A DNA stretch of 49,432 nt from Pyropia haitanensis (taxonomy: Eukaryota; Rhodophyta; Bangiophyceae; Bangiales; Bangiaceae). Both the position numbers and the translations under genes were made by a program. The stretch lies in assembly GCA_008729055.1 (NCBI GenBank), contig SDUX01000142.1, forward strand, positions 1-49,432. The letters are read 5' to 3'. Below the pieces are notes generated by a model, which made no database searches, was not told the origin of the DNA, and worked only from the letters and a program-made list of their open reading frames with translations. Shown here one piece after another: positions 8,589 to 18,232 of this stretch (positions are counted from its first letter, which is position 1; every line of letters begins with the position of its first letter).

Positions 8589-11500
8589 TCAGGCCCACGA
8601 AAAGCTCGGGTCTATCGTGAGGGCCTCCACCAAACTCATGGGGTCGCTCGGGTCTGCGGCCACGTCCAACTCTTCGCCCGGATGGCAGAGCTCATAGAGG
8701 GGGCCCCAAAGGGCCCTTATCTCGCCGGCCGTAGGGGGAACCGCGACGCCCATCCGCCGGCAGTATTCGGCCACCTTGCGCTCGTCGAGCCTGTCGTGGG
8801 GCTCCCAGGTATCCTCGTCGGCCGCGTAACCCCACCAGCGCACGAGTAGCCAAAGCTTGCCCTCCTCGTCGTGCGTGTAGTCCACGAAGCGCTCCCAAAC
8901 AAATTGTTGGCCCGTCTCGGTGTGGTCCCACGGCACCGCTAGGCCTTGTGGTCCGCGCAGGATGGTCGAGGAGTCCACTTGGTCCTTCGGGGTGGGGGCG
9001 CGCGCCACGTTGTCCCCACTGACCCGCTCAGGATGGCCACCCATCATAACCGTAAACGTGTGGGCGTCTCGGCCGACAATCTGGAAAGGCCCCAAGACAG
9101 TCTCGTCCAACTTCTTGGGGTGTTGGATGTTGGCGTCGACGTAGGCCCAGTCACCCACACGTAGGGTCTTGTTGACGGGCCTCACCCTCTTGTCGTAGGC
9201 CCGCTTGTACCTCCGCTGCGTTGCAGCCAAGGCCTTCCGCACCTGGTGGGTCAGGTTCCTCAGGCGGGCCCGATAATACTCCCGAGCGGCCCGCGGTGAC
9301 TGGGGGACCTCCTTGGGGTACGGGCTGGCCGGCAAACGCTCGAGGGAGAGGTTGCGGACCCTCTCGGGGGCCGCGAATTCCAAGGGGGCGACGCCGGTGC
9401 TCTGCTGCGGCCGGGAGTTGTAGGCCAAAGAGAGAACAGAGACCAACTCGTCCCACGACTTCTGGTGCTCCGACACGTAGGCCTTCAGCTGCGCCACGAT
9501 GGTCCGATTGTAGCGTTCCACTTGGCCTTGCGTCTGCGGATGGTAGGCCGTGGAGGTCAGGTGACGGATGTCCAACATACCGCAGAAGCCCCGGAAGAAG
9601 GTGGAGGCCAACTGGGGGCCATTATCCGTCAACAGCGTGTCGGGGGGCCCATAGGAGGCCACCCACGTGTCGCAAAACGCCGAGGCCACTGTCTCCGCGT
9701 TTTCCCGGGGGATGGGGGCCACCCGCGTAAGCTTGGAGAAGCGGTCCACGATGACCAACAGGAAACGGTTGCCGCTGGCCGTTGTGGGCAGTGGGCCCAA
9801 CAAATCCAGGCACACGTCCGCAAGGGCCTCCGACGCGGGGAAGAGGCGTAGCGGGGCTGTCCGTCGACGGCCCCTAACCTTGCTCTTCGCGCACACATCG
9901 CAGTTGGCCACAAAGTCGTACACGTCCGCCGCCATGGCCTCCCAGTAGTAGGTCCGCCGCATGGAGGCGTACATCTTATTGACCCCGGGATGGCCGGCGT
10001 GGGCCGGTGTGTGCTCCAGAGTGAGAACTTCTTGGCGTAGGCCCTCCGGCACATAAACTTGGACCGACTTGTCCAAAGGGCTCAGCCGGACGAGTAGGCC
10101 ATCGGGGGTCTCCCCGAACCTTGAGTGGGTGTTCTTGTCCATCTCGGCCCTCACAGACTGGCAGCGGATGTCCGTCGATTGGGCCTTCACAAGCCTCTCG
10201 AGCGTCAGCGGGGGGTAGCCCTTGTTGGTCTTGGGGTCGGGGGCCACCCACCCGCGAGCAAAGTTGGCCAGTGTGAGGCACGGGATCTCCTCCGAGATGG
10301 GGCTCAAGTCGGCCCCCGAGGTAGTCAGCCTCGACATCGTGTCCGCCGCATGGTGGGCCGCCCCGCTCCGGGTCTCCACCAGGTAGTCAAACTCGGCCAA
10401 CCGTAACCTCCATTGGGCTAACCGGCCGTGAGCCCCGTCCATGTGGAGCATCCACTTGAGGGCCGTGTGGTCTGTCCGCACAATAAACCGAGTTCCCAAC
10501 AGGTAGGGACGAAGGAGGAAGAGGGCCCACACGACGGCGAGGCACTCCCGCTCCGTCGTGCTGTAGTTCCTCTCGGCCGACGACAGGGGCCTGCTCCAGT
10601 ACCCGACGGGCTTGTGGCCGCCTCCGGGCTGCTCTTGAAGCAGGACGCAGCCCACTTGGGCCGCACTGGCGTCGGTGTCTACGGTGTATTGGCCCGTCCG
10701 TCGCGGCAAGGCCAAAATGGGCGTGTGGGTCAGCCGCCACTTGAGATCTTCGAAGGCCTTGACCTGCTCCTCATTGAACTTGGGCAGCGGGTCGGCCACC
10801 TTAGAACTTGTGAGGGCCGTCAACGGCCTGGCGACGGCGGCGTAGTCCTTCACAAACCTCCGATAGACATTACACATGCCAAGGAAACTTCGCAGGCTCT
10901 TCTTGGTCGTTGGGGGCTCGGCTTTCCGTAGCCCCACGAGGTTCTTCTCGTTCACCCTGACGTGGCCCTTGCCGACGATGTGGCCCAGATACTCGACCTC
11001 CTCCTGGAAGAGGAAGCACTTGCTGGCCTTGAGGGATATGCCGGCCTTCGCAATCAAAGAGAGGACCTCCTCCAGGTGGCCCACGTGCTCTTGGGCCGAT
11101 CTTGAGAAGACGATCACGTCGTCCAGGTAGACAAGCACGGATTTCCACTTGAGGCCCGCGAGGAGCATGTCGATGGCCCGCTGGAAGGTCGCGGGTGCAT
11201 TGGTGAGGCCGAAGGGAAGGCGAACATATCTGTAGGTCCCCTCGTGGCACGTAAACGTGGTCTTGTCCTGGTCCTCGACGGCCACCGGGATCTGCCAATA
11301 GCCCATGTTACAGTCCAACACGGAGAACACGGTGGCCTCGCCCAAGAAGTCAATACAATCGTCCATCCTGGGCAGAGGGTACGTGTCTTTGACCGTCATG
11401 TCGTTGAGCCTTCTGTAGTCCACGCAGAACCTCGGAGACCCGTCGGGCTTGGGGACGATGACCACCGGGAAGGACCACTCGGCCTGCGAAGGCTCGATGA

Positions 11501-12593
11501 CGCCCAGCTTAAGTTGCTTGGCCACTTGGTCCGCGATGAGCCCTCGGTGGTAGAGGCCCGTCCGGTAAGGTTGTGAACGCACGGGTCGAGACCCCGGGGC
11601 CAACGTGATCCGGTGCGGCGTGATGTCCATGCGGCCCAGAGTCCCGTCCCATAATCCTTGGTAGCGGCCGACCAAATCTCGGACGGCCTCATGCAACTCG
11701 GGGGGGATCAATTCGTAGGCCACCCGTGGCAACTTGGGGCCGTCTTGACGTTGGGCCGCGGATTCGTCCGGCGGGGGAGGAGCGTCGGGGGCCTGTTCTG
11801 GGTTGAGAATGGGCCCATGCGATCCACCACCGTCAGCCTCCGGCCCTTGCGTCACCTCTGCTACCGTGTCGGCCCCTTCACCGAGGGGTGAGCTCGTCCC
11901 ATCGTCGGCCTCAAAAACGGGCCCGTGGTAGGGCTCAACAAGGCCCACGACAAAGCCCTTGGGGAGGTTGACAGGCCTCGCGGTGATGTTGGTCAAGTAG
12001 AACCGGAAGTCTCGTCGGGCCTTGACGTCGGCCAACGCGTTGTGTAATAAAATCCCCTTCTCGGCCATCTTGGCTGGCCGTTCCCGTAGTAGGCACCGCC
12101 CCGTCGTCCCGCAATGGCCAAAGACAGCCTGGACAGAGTAGGGCTCCACGGTGACCGACCGGGAAAGACTTAGGGCGGCCGGGTCAAGTCGTAGGGAAGG
12201 GGCCCTCTGCTGCGGGGCCGCTTGTTCCTTGCCCGTCCACGCCCTGACGGCCGAAGTGAGGGAACCGTCATACCACTGGACGGCCTCCGTCCCCGGGTAG
12301 ATGGCCTTCACGTACTCCTTCTGGAAGTCCATCCCGAGGATAACAGGGACGGAGAGAGCCTTGACAACCAAGAAGGAAAACACCATGGCCTTTCCCTCCA
12401 CGAGGACGGTCGTCTCGAGCACCGCGCAGGCCCGTAGTAGTTGCCCCGAGGCGTCGCACACTCGGGTTGACTTCGGGGGCCGGTAAGCATAGCGCCGCCA
12501 GCCCTCAGGAAGGAAGTCCTCACGGATAACGCTTGGGCCCGCGCCGGTGTCCAAGACTGCCCGGGTTGGTTGGGCCTTGTGCCGATGAGTCAA
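8589..12593 (-). CDS. pol: Element A Pol polyprotein: protease, RT, RNase H, integrase, chromodomain
   Basis: An uninterrupted frame of at least 1,334 residues ends with TGA at 8589-8591. In order it has: protease AVLDTGAGPSVI (about residue 12); reverse transcriptase with YPLPRMDDCIDFLGEA, FGLTNAPATFQRAI and the catalytic YLDDVIVFS; RNase H with VDTDASAAQVGC and VRTDHTALKWML; integrase zinc segment with H...H...CDVCAKSK; integrase core with DLLGPLP, LTDNGPQLAS and VERYNRT; a GPF/Y-type segment VLGPFQIVGRDAH; and a chromodomain FVWERFVDYTHDE...WWGYAADEDTWEP. Position 12593 is TTG, not ATG. The frame stays open upstream to at least 12806 in the -1 frame relative to gag, so Pol is probably made by frameshifting from Gag. 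It carries out particle maturation, cDNA synthesis and integration. This is the only intact pol in the window. Confidence 0.93.
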   Translation of the reverse strand: MTHRHKAQPTRAVLDTGAGPSVIREDFLPEGWRRYAYRPPKSTRVCDASGQLLRACAVLETTVLVEGKAMVFSFLVVKALSVPVILGMDFQKEYVKAIYPGTEAVQWYDGSLTSAVRAWTGKEQAAPQQRAPSLRLDPAALSLSRSVTVEPYSVQAVFGHCGTTGRCLLRERPAKMAEKGILLHNALADVKARRDFRFYLTNITARPVNLPKGFVVGLVEPYHGPVFEADDGTSSPLGEGADTVAEVTQGPEADGGGSHGPILNPEQAPDAPPPPDESAAQRQDGPKLPRVAYELIPPELHEAVRDLVGRYQGLWDGTLGRMDITPHRITLAPGSRPVRSQPYRTGLYHRGLIADQVAKQLKLGVIEPSQAEWSFPVVIVPKPDGSPRFCVDYRRLNDMTVKDTYPLPRMDDCIDFLGEATVFSVLDCNMGYWQIPVAVEDQDKTTFTCHEGTYRYVRLPFGLTNAPATFQRAIDMLLAGLKWKSVLVYLDDVIVFSRSAQEHVGHLEEVLSLIAKAGISLKASKCFLFQEEVEYLGHIVGKGHVRVNEKNLVGLRKAEPPTTKKSLRSFLGMCNVYRRFVKDYAAVARPLTALTSSKVADPLPKFNEEQVKAFEDLKWRLTHTPILALPRRTGQYTVDTDASAAQVGCVLLQEQPGGGHKPVGYWSRPLSSAERNYSTTERECLAVVWALFLLRPYLLGTRFIVRTDHTALKWMLHMDGAHGRLAQWRLRLAEFDYLVETRSGAAHHAADTMSRLTTSGADLSPISEEIPCLTLANFARGWVAPDPKTNKGYPPLTLERLVKAQSTDIRCQSVRAEMDKNTHSRFGETPDGLLVRLSPLDKSVQVYVPEGLRQEVLTLEHTPAHAGHPGVNKMYASMRRTYYWEAMAADVYDFVANCDVCAKSKVRGRRRTAPLRLFPASEALADVCLDLLGPLPTTASGNRFLLVIVDRFSKLTRVAPIPRENAETVASAFCDTWVASYGPPDTLLTDNGPQLASTFFRGFCGMLDIRHLTSTAYHPQTQGQVERYNRTIVAQLKAYVSEHQKSWDELVSVLSLAYNSRPQQSTGVAPLEFAAPERVRNLSLERLPASPYPKEVPQSPRAAREYYRARLRNLTHQVRKALAATQRRYKRAYDKRVRPVNKTLRVGDWAYVDANIQHPKKLDETVLGPFQIVGRDAHTFTVMMGGHPERVSGDNVARAPTPKDQVDSSTILRGPQGLAVPWDHTETGQQFVWERFVDYTHDEEGKLWLLVRWWGYAADEDTWEPHDRLDERKVAEYCRRMGVAVPPTAGEIRALWGPLYELCHPGEELDVAADPSDPMSLVEALTIDPSFSWA

Positions 12594-12805
12594 CTGGATG
12601 GCCGTCTCAATCTCAAAGTTTCTCTTACGAAGAACAAGGAGGGTCCCCTTAAACGCATAGGGGGCCCCACGATGGTACTCCTCCGGCCCAAAAGCAGGGG
12701 CCCGACGGCGGAGTACAGGAGGGCAACGGGAAGTCGTAGATGCAAACGTAGTAGGCGTGCAGGTTCTATCCCAGGGGCGGGGAGTAGGCGAAAACCCACT
12801 CCCCG

Positions 12806-14497
12806 CTAGGCTTCCCCCGACGACGGGGGAGGGCCGGCCGGCTTGGCCCGCGTCACGTGGGCCTCCCGACGGGCGTTCTCCTCCTCGTCGGACTGATCAA
12901 TCCCGTCCACTAGGGCCTGCACCACGGCGATGCGGGTCCGTCGATTGACGTCCCGCTGCGCGCGGTAGCTGGCCTCGTCGGCCACCTTCTTGTGGCCCCG
13001 CGTAGAGTTGAGGAAGGCGTCGCGGGCCTTCACCACTTGGTCGCGCTGGACGGCCGACAACTTGGGGCACTGGTGGGCCATGTGACCGGCCTCCCAGCAC
13101 ACGTAGCAACGTAGAGGCCCACGGGCCTCCGGCGTCCGAGCCGCCAGGTGACGACGAGTGGCGGGCTCATACGCCCACTCGGACGAAGTCGCCCGTCCAT
13201 CCCGTCGGCCCGACGTGCCTTGATCAATCTCTTGACGGCCTTCCATCGCATCCATGGCCATCATTGGAAGTCGTGGCCGGGGGGTCGCCGGGCGGGGGCC
13301 AAACGAAGACCGTCGGCCTCCATCCGACTCCTTGGAGCCCCCCTTGGCCAACTCAATCACCTCCTTGGCCGCCTTGAACTTGCCGGCCGTATAGGTGACC
13401 AGCCTCTGGTAGGTGCACGAGGGCTCGTTGTAGACAAACGCGTCCGTCCGAAGGAACTCCGGTAGGCCTTGAATAAGCTGCTGCTTCATGGTGCCCTCCG
13501 AGTGGATATTCCCGCAGGACTCCGACAGGCCACGCAGCCGAAGGGAAAAGGCCTCGACGGACTCGTCGGCCTCCTTGGTCGCCCGACTATATTTGTCCTG
13601 CGCCAGGGCCAACGTGTGGGGCTCCGCGTAGGTCTCCAAGAACCAGTTGATGGCCTCGGGGTAGGAAGTGATGGCCGCCCCGCTTGTGGCACCCGTAGAG
13701 TCAGGGAGGGCCCGCGTGTATCGGGCCTCCGCGTCCCCGGAAAGGAAGTGGGGAACCACGTAGACGGCCATCCCCTCCGAAACACCGTTGTCGTCGCAGG
13801 CCTTGGTAAACTTGCGAAGCCATGAGAAGACCTTCAAAGGCTCCTTACCCGAAAAGGGAGGAAAGCCCCCAAAAGAGTGTTTCATGTTCTTGGCCATCCG
13901 CCCCACCTTGCCGGCTTCCTTGGCCCCATAGGCCTCGATCCGGTTCCGGAGGCGGTAGGTGTTGTAGTCCAGCACACGCGAAAAGCGATCGTCGGCCGCC
14001 GCGATAACTGGAGGGCCTGCGGAGGACGGCGATTCACCTTGATCATGACGGCCCACGTCATCCTCGTTGGCCGACGAGGACGACGACTCCCCAGAAGAGC
14101 CCGACGAGGAGTGTCGGCGACGCCGCGAGCGGCGTCGGGCCTTGGGGCCACCCTCCTTCTTGCTTGTGCGGGACCCACCGGCTTCCGCCGGTTGGCCCAC
14201 TTGATCCTCAGCAACCGACGGCGTGATGGCGGCTTGGCTGGCCGTCACCGCGCGGGACACCTCGGCCAAGATGTCCGTCCGAAAGTCATCGAGGACCGAC
14301 CGTAGTTCAATTGGCCCCAAAGATGGAGAGCCACGGCGAGGCCCCCCGTAGGGCGGAGTAAGAGAGCGGCGGAGGGGAATCCCCGTTGGCCCACCACGAC
14401 CACGACCGGCCGTGGGGCCTCCGCCACCCGCAGGAGTAACTCGGGACACGTCCGACGGCGCACCGCGGCCCCTGCCACCGGGAGGGAGATCCGCCAT
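12806..14497 (-). CDS. gag: Element A Gag (563 aa, CCHC knuckle)
   Basis: It starts at ATG 14497 (MADLPPGGRGRG), the first ATG after the LTR that leads into a clear Gag, and stops at TAG 12806-12808. The N-terminus is Arg/Gly-rich, followed by a basic/serine tract (RRRSRRRRHSSSGSSGESS), then a capsid-like domain (FPPFSGKEPLKVFSWLRKFTKACDDN...LPEFLRTDAF). One zinc knuckle CYVCWEAGHMAHQC (CX2CX4HX4C) follows, with an acidic/basic tail after it. Gag assembles the particle and packages RNA. The capsid segment is recognisably related to that of element B (KVFQFLHKFAKACDDN). The stop context is GGGGGAAGCCTAGC, with pol open in the -1 frame; unlike element B, the run GGGGGAA is not a perfect XXXYYYZ heptamer. 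Confidence 0.92.
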   Translation of the reverse strand: MADLPPGGRGRGAPSDVSRVTPAGGGGPTAGRGRGGPTGIPLRRSLTPPYGGPRRGSPSLGPIELRSVLDDFRTDILAEVSRAVTASQAAITPSVAEDQVGQPAEAGGSRTSKKEGGPKARRRSRRRRHSSSGSSGESSSSSANEDDVGRHDQGESPSSAGPPVIAAADDRFSRVLDYNTYRLRNRIEAYGAKEAGKVGRMAKNMKHSFGGFPPFSGKEPLKVFSWLRKFTKACDDNGVSEGMAVYVVPHFLSGDAEARYTRALPDSTGATSGAAITSYPEAINWFLETYAEPHTLALAQDKYSRATKEADESVEAFSLRLRGLSESCGNIHSEGTMKQQLIQGLPEFLRTDAFVYNEPSCTYQRLVTYTAGKFKAAKEVIELAKGGSKESDGGRRSSFGPRPATPRPRLPMMAMDAMEGRQEIDQGTSGRRDGRATSSEWAYEPATRRHLAARTPEARGPLRCYVCWEAGHMAHQCPKLSAVQRDQVVKARDAFLNSTRGHKKVADEASYRAQRDVNRRTRIAVVQALVDGIDQSDEEENARREAHVTRAKPAGPPPSSGEA

Positions 14498-14648
14498 GTT
14501 GGCCGTCGACACTCGACTGGTAGGCCCCTTGTAGCTCAAGAGAAGAACAGGAACCGAAGAACAAAGATGGCCCGCTACAAAAGAAAAAGGAGAAGGGCGT
14601 CCTGGTTCAGGAGATGATGTTGCCCCTCCTCTGCTGCTCCACCATTTA
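14498..14648 (-). other. Leader of element A with probable primer-binding site
   Basis: Directly inside the 5' LTR the minus strand reads TAAATGGTGGAGCAGCAGAGG. The TGGTGGAGCAGCAGAGG part begins with TGG, as expected for a site complementary to a tRNA 3' CCA end, and element B has a related TGGTGGATCAGCGGGG at the same place. The tRNA was not identified. Confidence 0.55.
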
Positions 14649-15270
14649 TGTAGCGTTATTGGCCGTTCTGCGGCCCTTGTCCGCCCCGCGTCGCCACCGC
14701 CAGAGAACAGAGGGCTACCAGAAGGAACGGGCCAGGGAGTCCCACACACACTTGCCCACCTCAACAGCCAGAGGTAAGGGAAAAGGCTAAAGCCCAAGGG
14801 GAAGGAGAACCCAAAGCAACGTTGTTTTACAAGAAGGATCTCGCGTGGCCCGCGGGCCAAGCCCCTAAGAGCTCTCCACACCACCCCCCGAGGGGCCACC
14901 AGGGCGCCCCCTCTCAGGGGCGCCTCCAGCGGGCCAAGTGCCAGCGTGCACCTGCCCCGCCGGGGCACCCCGCTCCACGCTAAAATCCCTCCACTCAGAT
15001 GCAAGCGAAAAACCCTCACACAGATGCAATCCGCCCAAAAACCCAATGGGAAAAAAGGGCGAAAAGCACGAAATCACGCAGTGAAAATCGATCAGAACAA
15101 ATGCAAGAGAAACCGTAAGTAGCAGGCCACCAAGTCCAACCAGGGGGAAGGGCCGCCACAACCGCCACCCGGATCGAGTCCGCCACCATGCCACCGCGGG
15201 CCGCCAGGTAACGCGGGACCGCCGCAACGTAGGCCTCGTCAGGCCGCCACCAGAGGCCCCAAACGCTACA
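14649..15270 (-). repeat. 5' LTR of element A
   Basis: 622 bp with TGTAGCG/CGCTACA ends, same sequence by eye as 5647-6268. It should contain the element's promoter; no clear TATA box was singled out. Confidence 0.95.
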
Positions 15271-15383
15271 CCGCGCGCCGCCGGGGTGCCGCGCGCCGTC
15301 GGGGGGCGCGCCGTCGCCGCCGAGGAAGTCGGGGCGTCCGCCAACGCCGAGGAAGAAAATTCCGAACCTGATTTGGCACTCAC
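15271..15383 (-). pseudogene. Zinc-finger protein, N-terminal part of split frame
   Basis: The minus strand encodes SAKSGSEFSSSALADAP followed by Ala/Pro/Arg-rich repeats and runs in frame into the part at 5116-5646 once element A is excised. There is no ATG. A pyrimidine-rich tract ending CCCAG lies at about 15385-15420 on the minus strand, so a splice acceptor feeding this exon is plausible. The frame stays open upstream to a TAA near 15494. The first five bases (15271-15275) are the right-hand target duplication. Confidence 0.5.
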
Positions 15384-16616
15384 TGGGTTTTGACAATCAG
15401 TCGACCAAAAGAAAAAAAACCGTGACAGGGGCCACCAGGGCAGTGTCAGGGCAGTGTTCTTTCGGTGTGATTCGTGGAACCCGCTGCGTTCGTATTACAA
15501 TGCCCGAGGCACGCCGAACACAGGGGGCAGTACGAGTGCACAAACACAGGGAGGGCCAAATCCAGGACGGAATCGCAACGTCACCGCCAAGAGGAAGTCA
15601 AACTACCTGAAGCTACCACATGTGAGGCACCACCCACACACGGGCAGCCCTCAACGTACTGGCGCCGGTGTCAGCAACCCGTGCACCAATGAGGATGCCG
15701 GGCGCGGGGAAGGTGACGGGTGGGATGACGGTGATGGGGGTGGGGAAGAGGATGGGCGTGACGTCGGTGAGGGTCGAGGGGGTCGAAGGTAAAGGAGGTC
15801 TTTGTCTCTCTGTCTGTGGTTGTTCCCCCGAGGTCTCTCCCGGTGGCGCCCACACTCACGCATTATATACCCCCAGGGGGGCACCCAGGGTGCCCCAAAG
15901 CATGCAATTGCCCGTCGTGCCGGTGGACGGCACCAAAGCTCTCAAAACAAAGCATGGGCTCTCAGAACAAAGCAAGGGTGGGCGTGTGCGCCCCAAGGCG
16001 CCCCACCAGAAAGCCCCAAACGGGGGGGGGACGGTGTGCGGCGCTCGTAGCGCCGCGCGGCTGGCCCCACGCGCCATTCGACCCGAAAAGCCTCAGAGGC
16101 GTGTAAGCAGACGCCAGTCTTCGGGTCGAATATCTCCCGTGGGTCAGCAAGTCTTGTCGCTCCCATTGGTCCACGGGGAGATTGTTCCGGCTTGCTGACG
16201 CGTCAGAGATGTGGCTCGTCTTTTGGTCCGTTAGTCCGTTGATCCGTTGGAGACTGTACCCGTCGGCAGATGAGTCAGGGTAGTGTCGGTTAGCCAATCC
16301 GCGGCTCCCGTGCTGACCGTCCGTTAGTAGTAGATTATCGGACGGACACCGCGGCATGCCCCAGATTACTTTGGAGTTGATGCGTCTTGGAAGGAGTTGG
16401 CTGAGAAGGACAGGGAAGGAGAGGCCCCAGTCCTTATCCCCTAGGCTCCAGTCTTGGGGATTTAAGGGGCATATCCTTACACTCCCCCACAGTCATGGCC
16501 GACCCCACTCTGTCATGCCGCCCCCCCCCCCGTCGTGCCCGCCTCCCTCCCCGTCTTGGTCGCCCTCCCTCCGTCGTGGCCGCTCCGCACCCCTGTGATG
16601 AACATTCCTCTCCATA
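15384..16616. other. 1.2-kb stretch without a confident gene; structured and possibly LTR-derived
   Basis: No frame here is convincing. On the minus strand a TATATAAT box lies at about 15861-15868, which could drive the zinc-finger gene. Three perfect inverted repeats occur: 12 bp at 16076-16087/16120-16131, 9 bp at 16143-16151/16191-16199, and 7 bp at 16317-16323/16339-16345. On the minus strand TGTGGGGGAGTGTAAGGATA starts at 16491 and resembles the start of an LTR, but no matching end, primer site or second copy was found. Confidence 0.4.
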
Positions 16617-16685
16617 ATGGCCAGGTTTCCTCCCCCCCGACATCAAAACGGGTCTGCCGCCCGTGTGGGCGTGGCGGCGGCTGGC

Positions 16686-16732
<47 letters not shown>

Positions 16733-17404
16733 CGGCGCCTGGGCCCTCCCCAACGTGCTGCGCGTGCTGCGGTGGCCGCTGGGCGCCGCCGCCAACGCCT
16801 CGGCCGCCGCGGCGGTGGCTTTTTACTCATATCTGGTGGGGGCGGCGGTGGGGTCGGCGCGGCCGCCGCCGGCACCCACGTCGGCCTCCGCGCGACCCAG
16901 CGGGGGGGCTGGCGCTGATGAGAGCCGCGGTGCGACGGCGGCGGCGGCGGTGGCGGCGGCGGTGGTGGCCGGCGGCGGCGGCGGCGCGGCCGCCCCGCCA
17001 TCCCTCGAGGCCCTTTCCGAGGCCGTCTCGGTGGCGGTGGCGGCGGCGGCGGGCCACGGGGGGGCCCCGTGGGCGCCAGCAGCCCTCGGGGTGGTGCGGC
17101 GCGCCGCCGCGGCGGCGGGCGGCCCCGGCGCGGGCGGCTGCCCGTATGACCTGGTCCTGCTGGTCCGCCTGGCGCGGCGGCAGGCGGCGGTGGCGGCGGT
17201 GGGGGCGGCGGGGGCGGCGGGGGTGGCGGCGACGGCGCCCGCCACCGCCGCTGGCGGGGTGCCCCTGGCGCCTGGTCTGGCCGCCGCAGTCGCGGGGGTC
17301 AACAGGCTGTGGGGGCGCGCCGCGGGGCGGGGGCGGCTGGTCGAGGCGCTGGGCGCCGCCGCCGACGCGGCGGGGGGCTGGGGGGGGGAGGGGGTGGTGG
17401 GGGG
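16617..17404 (+). pseudogene. Ala/Gly-rich host protein, N-terminal part, interrupted by element B
   Basis: A frame open from ATG 16617 to the edge of element B, with strong G/C third positions and an Ala/Gly/Val-rich, helix-forming product. Segments with more normal composition include LPNVLRVLRWPLGAAANAS, LSEAVSVAVAAAAGHGG and CPYDLVLLVRLARRQAAVAA. A (GGC)n tract at about 16678-16735 encodes polyglycine. The right-hand flank of element B continues a similar composition (26932-28480), so the two are taken as one disrupted gene. The short helical repeats suggest an armadillo/HEAT-like fold, but no family was recognised, and ATG 16617 may not be the true start. Confidence 0.35.
16678..16735. 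repeat. (GGC/GGT)n trinucleotide repeat
   Basis: Nearly pure GGC triplets, read as polyglycine in the plus-strand frame of the surrounding gene. Confidence 0.9.
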
Positions 17405-17925
17405 TGTGACAAACCCCGAATCTGGGTTTGAATATTCGGAGCAAGTGGCTCAGAATTGAGATTGGATTTCACCCGACCCATGAGTGAAATATTCCGATTT
17501 CAGCTCGAAATTCCGACTGGGACTTTCGGCACCCCATTTGCAGAGTATTGCAGTGGTTCGTATCTTGGGGATTTTTGCGCGGGAGCCAGACGGATTTCTA
17601 CGCTTGCTTGCTTTGATTGTGGAGCCTTTTTATTGGGTGGTCTGAGTGTTCATTTTTTGCGTGTTTTGCGAGGGGTGTGCGCGCGCATGCGTGCACACGA
17701 GGGGTTATATGCGCGGGACAGCAAGGCGGGGAGGGCCCCCCTTGGCTGCGAAGTAAACTCCGTCTGGCTCCGACACATCTTGTTCGTGCCTTGGCGAGTC
17801 GGCCACTCGTCACACGCAAGTCGCGTGTTGGTGTTGCACGGGTTGCTTCCGGTGTTCCAAGTTGGGACCCGAGCGTGCGTGTTCCGCCCCCACAAGTTGT
17901 GGGTCGGCGTAGCCGTACTGCTACA
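17405..17925 (+). repeat. 5' LTR of element B (521 bp)
   Basis: It begins TGTGACAAACCCCG and ends TACTGCTACA. It is noticeably more AT-rich than its surroundings. A GGTTATATGCG near 17704 may be its TATA box. Confidence 0.93.
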
Positions 17926-18232
17926 GTTGGTGGATCAGCGGGGGAGAGGACATCGACTCGGAGTCCCCTCCTTTGGTGGGGAAACTGAGTTGGTTTCTCT
18001 CCCCCTACGGCACCGTGACTTCGGGCCGTCTCATCGACTCCCCCTCGTACTCCGAGGTTCGCGGGGCGACAAGGTGAGCGTCCGGAGTTCGGACGGGGAC
18101 ACGGAGTAACGACCCCTCACCGCTTTCGTCGCGTAAGCGGAGGGGCGGTTGTGTTCCGTGCTCCCACGCCGACGATCCCCGACTCTGGGCACCGTAACGT
18201 CATTTTGGTGACTCAACTTGAGTCCCGGAGTG
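17926..18232 (+). other. Leader of element B with probable primer-binding site
   Basis: GTTGGTGGATCAGCGGGGG follows the LTR end; the TGGTGGATCAGCGG part parallels the site in element A and fits pairing with a tRNA 3' CCA end. The remaining 290 bases hold no convincing gene and should be the untranslated leader and packaging region. Confidence 0.55.

Larger units (their letters stand above)
5647..15270 (-). mobile_element. Element A: complete Ty3/gypsy chromovirus with antisense gene
   Basis: A 9,624-bp element read on the minus strand: 5' LTR (14649-15270), short leader, gag (12806-14497), pol (8589-about 12806), about 350 bp of shared 3' sequence, an opposite-strand gene (6653-8239), and 3' LTR (5647-6268). 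Both LTRs are 622 bp and I see no difference between them. A CCGCG target duplication flanks the element. Gag and pol are open throughout and all catalytic motifs are present, so it looks young and possibly autonomous. The integrase ends in a chromodomain, which defines chromoviruses. It has inserted into a zinc-finger reading frame on the same strand. Confidence 0.95.

Noticed and set aside
12806..15046. 746-residue Gag starting inside the LTR
   Set aside because: The first part is LTR sequence read through in a GC-rich frame; the ATG at 14497 gives a standard Gag after a normal leader.
15613..15855. Minus-strand frame containing VADTGAS as a retroviral-type protease
   Set aside because: The motif is isolated in Pro/Thr-rich low complexity with no downstream flap region or neighbouring gag or RT.
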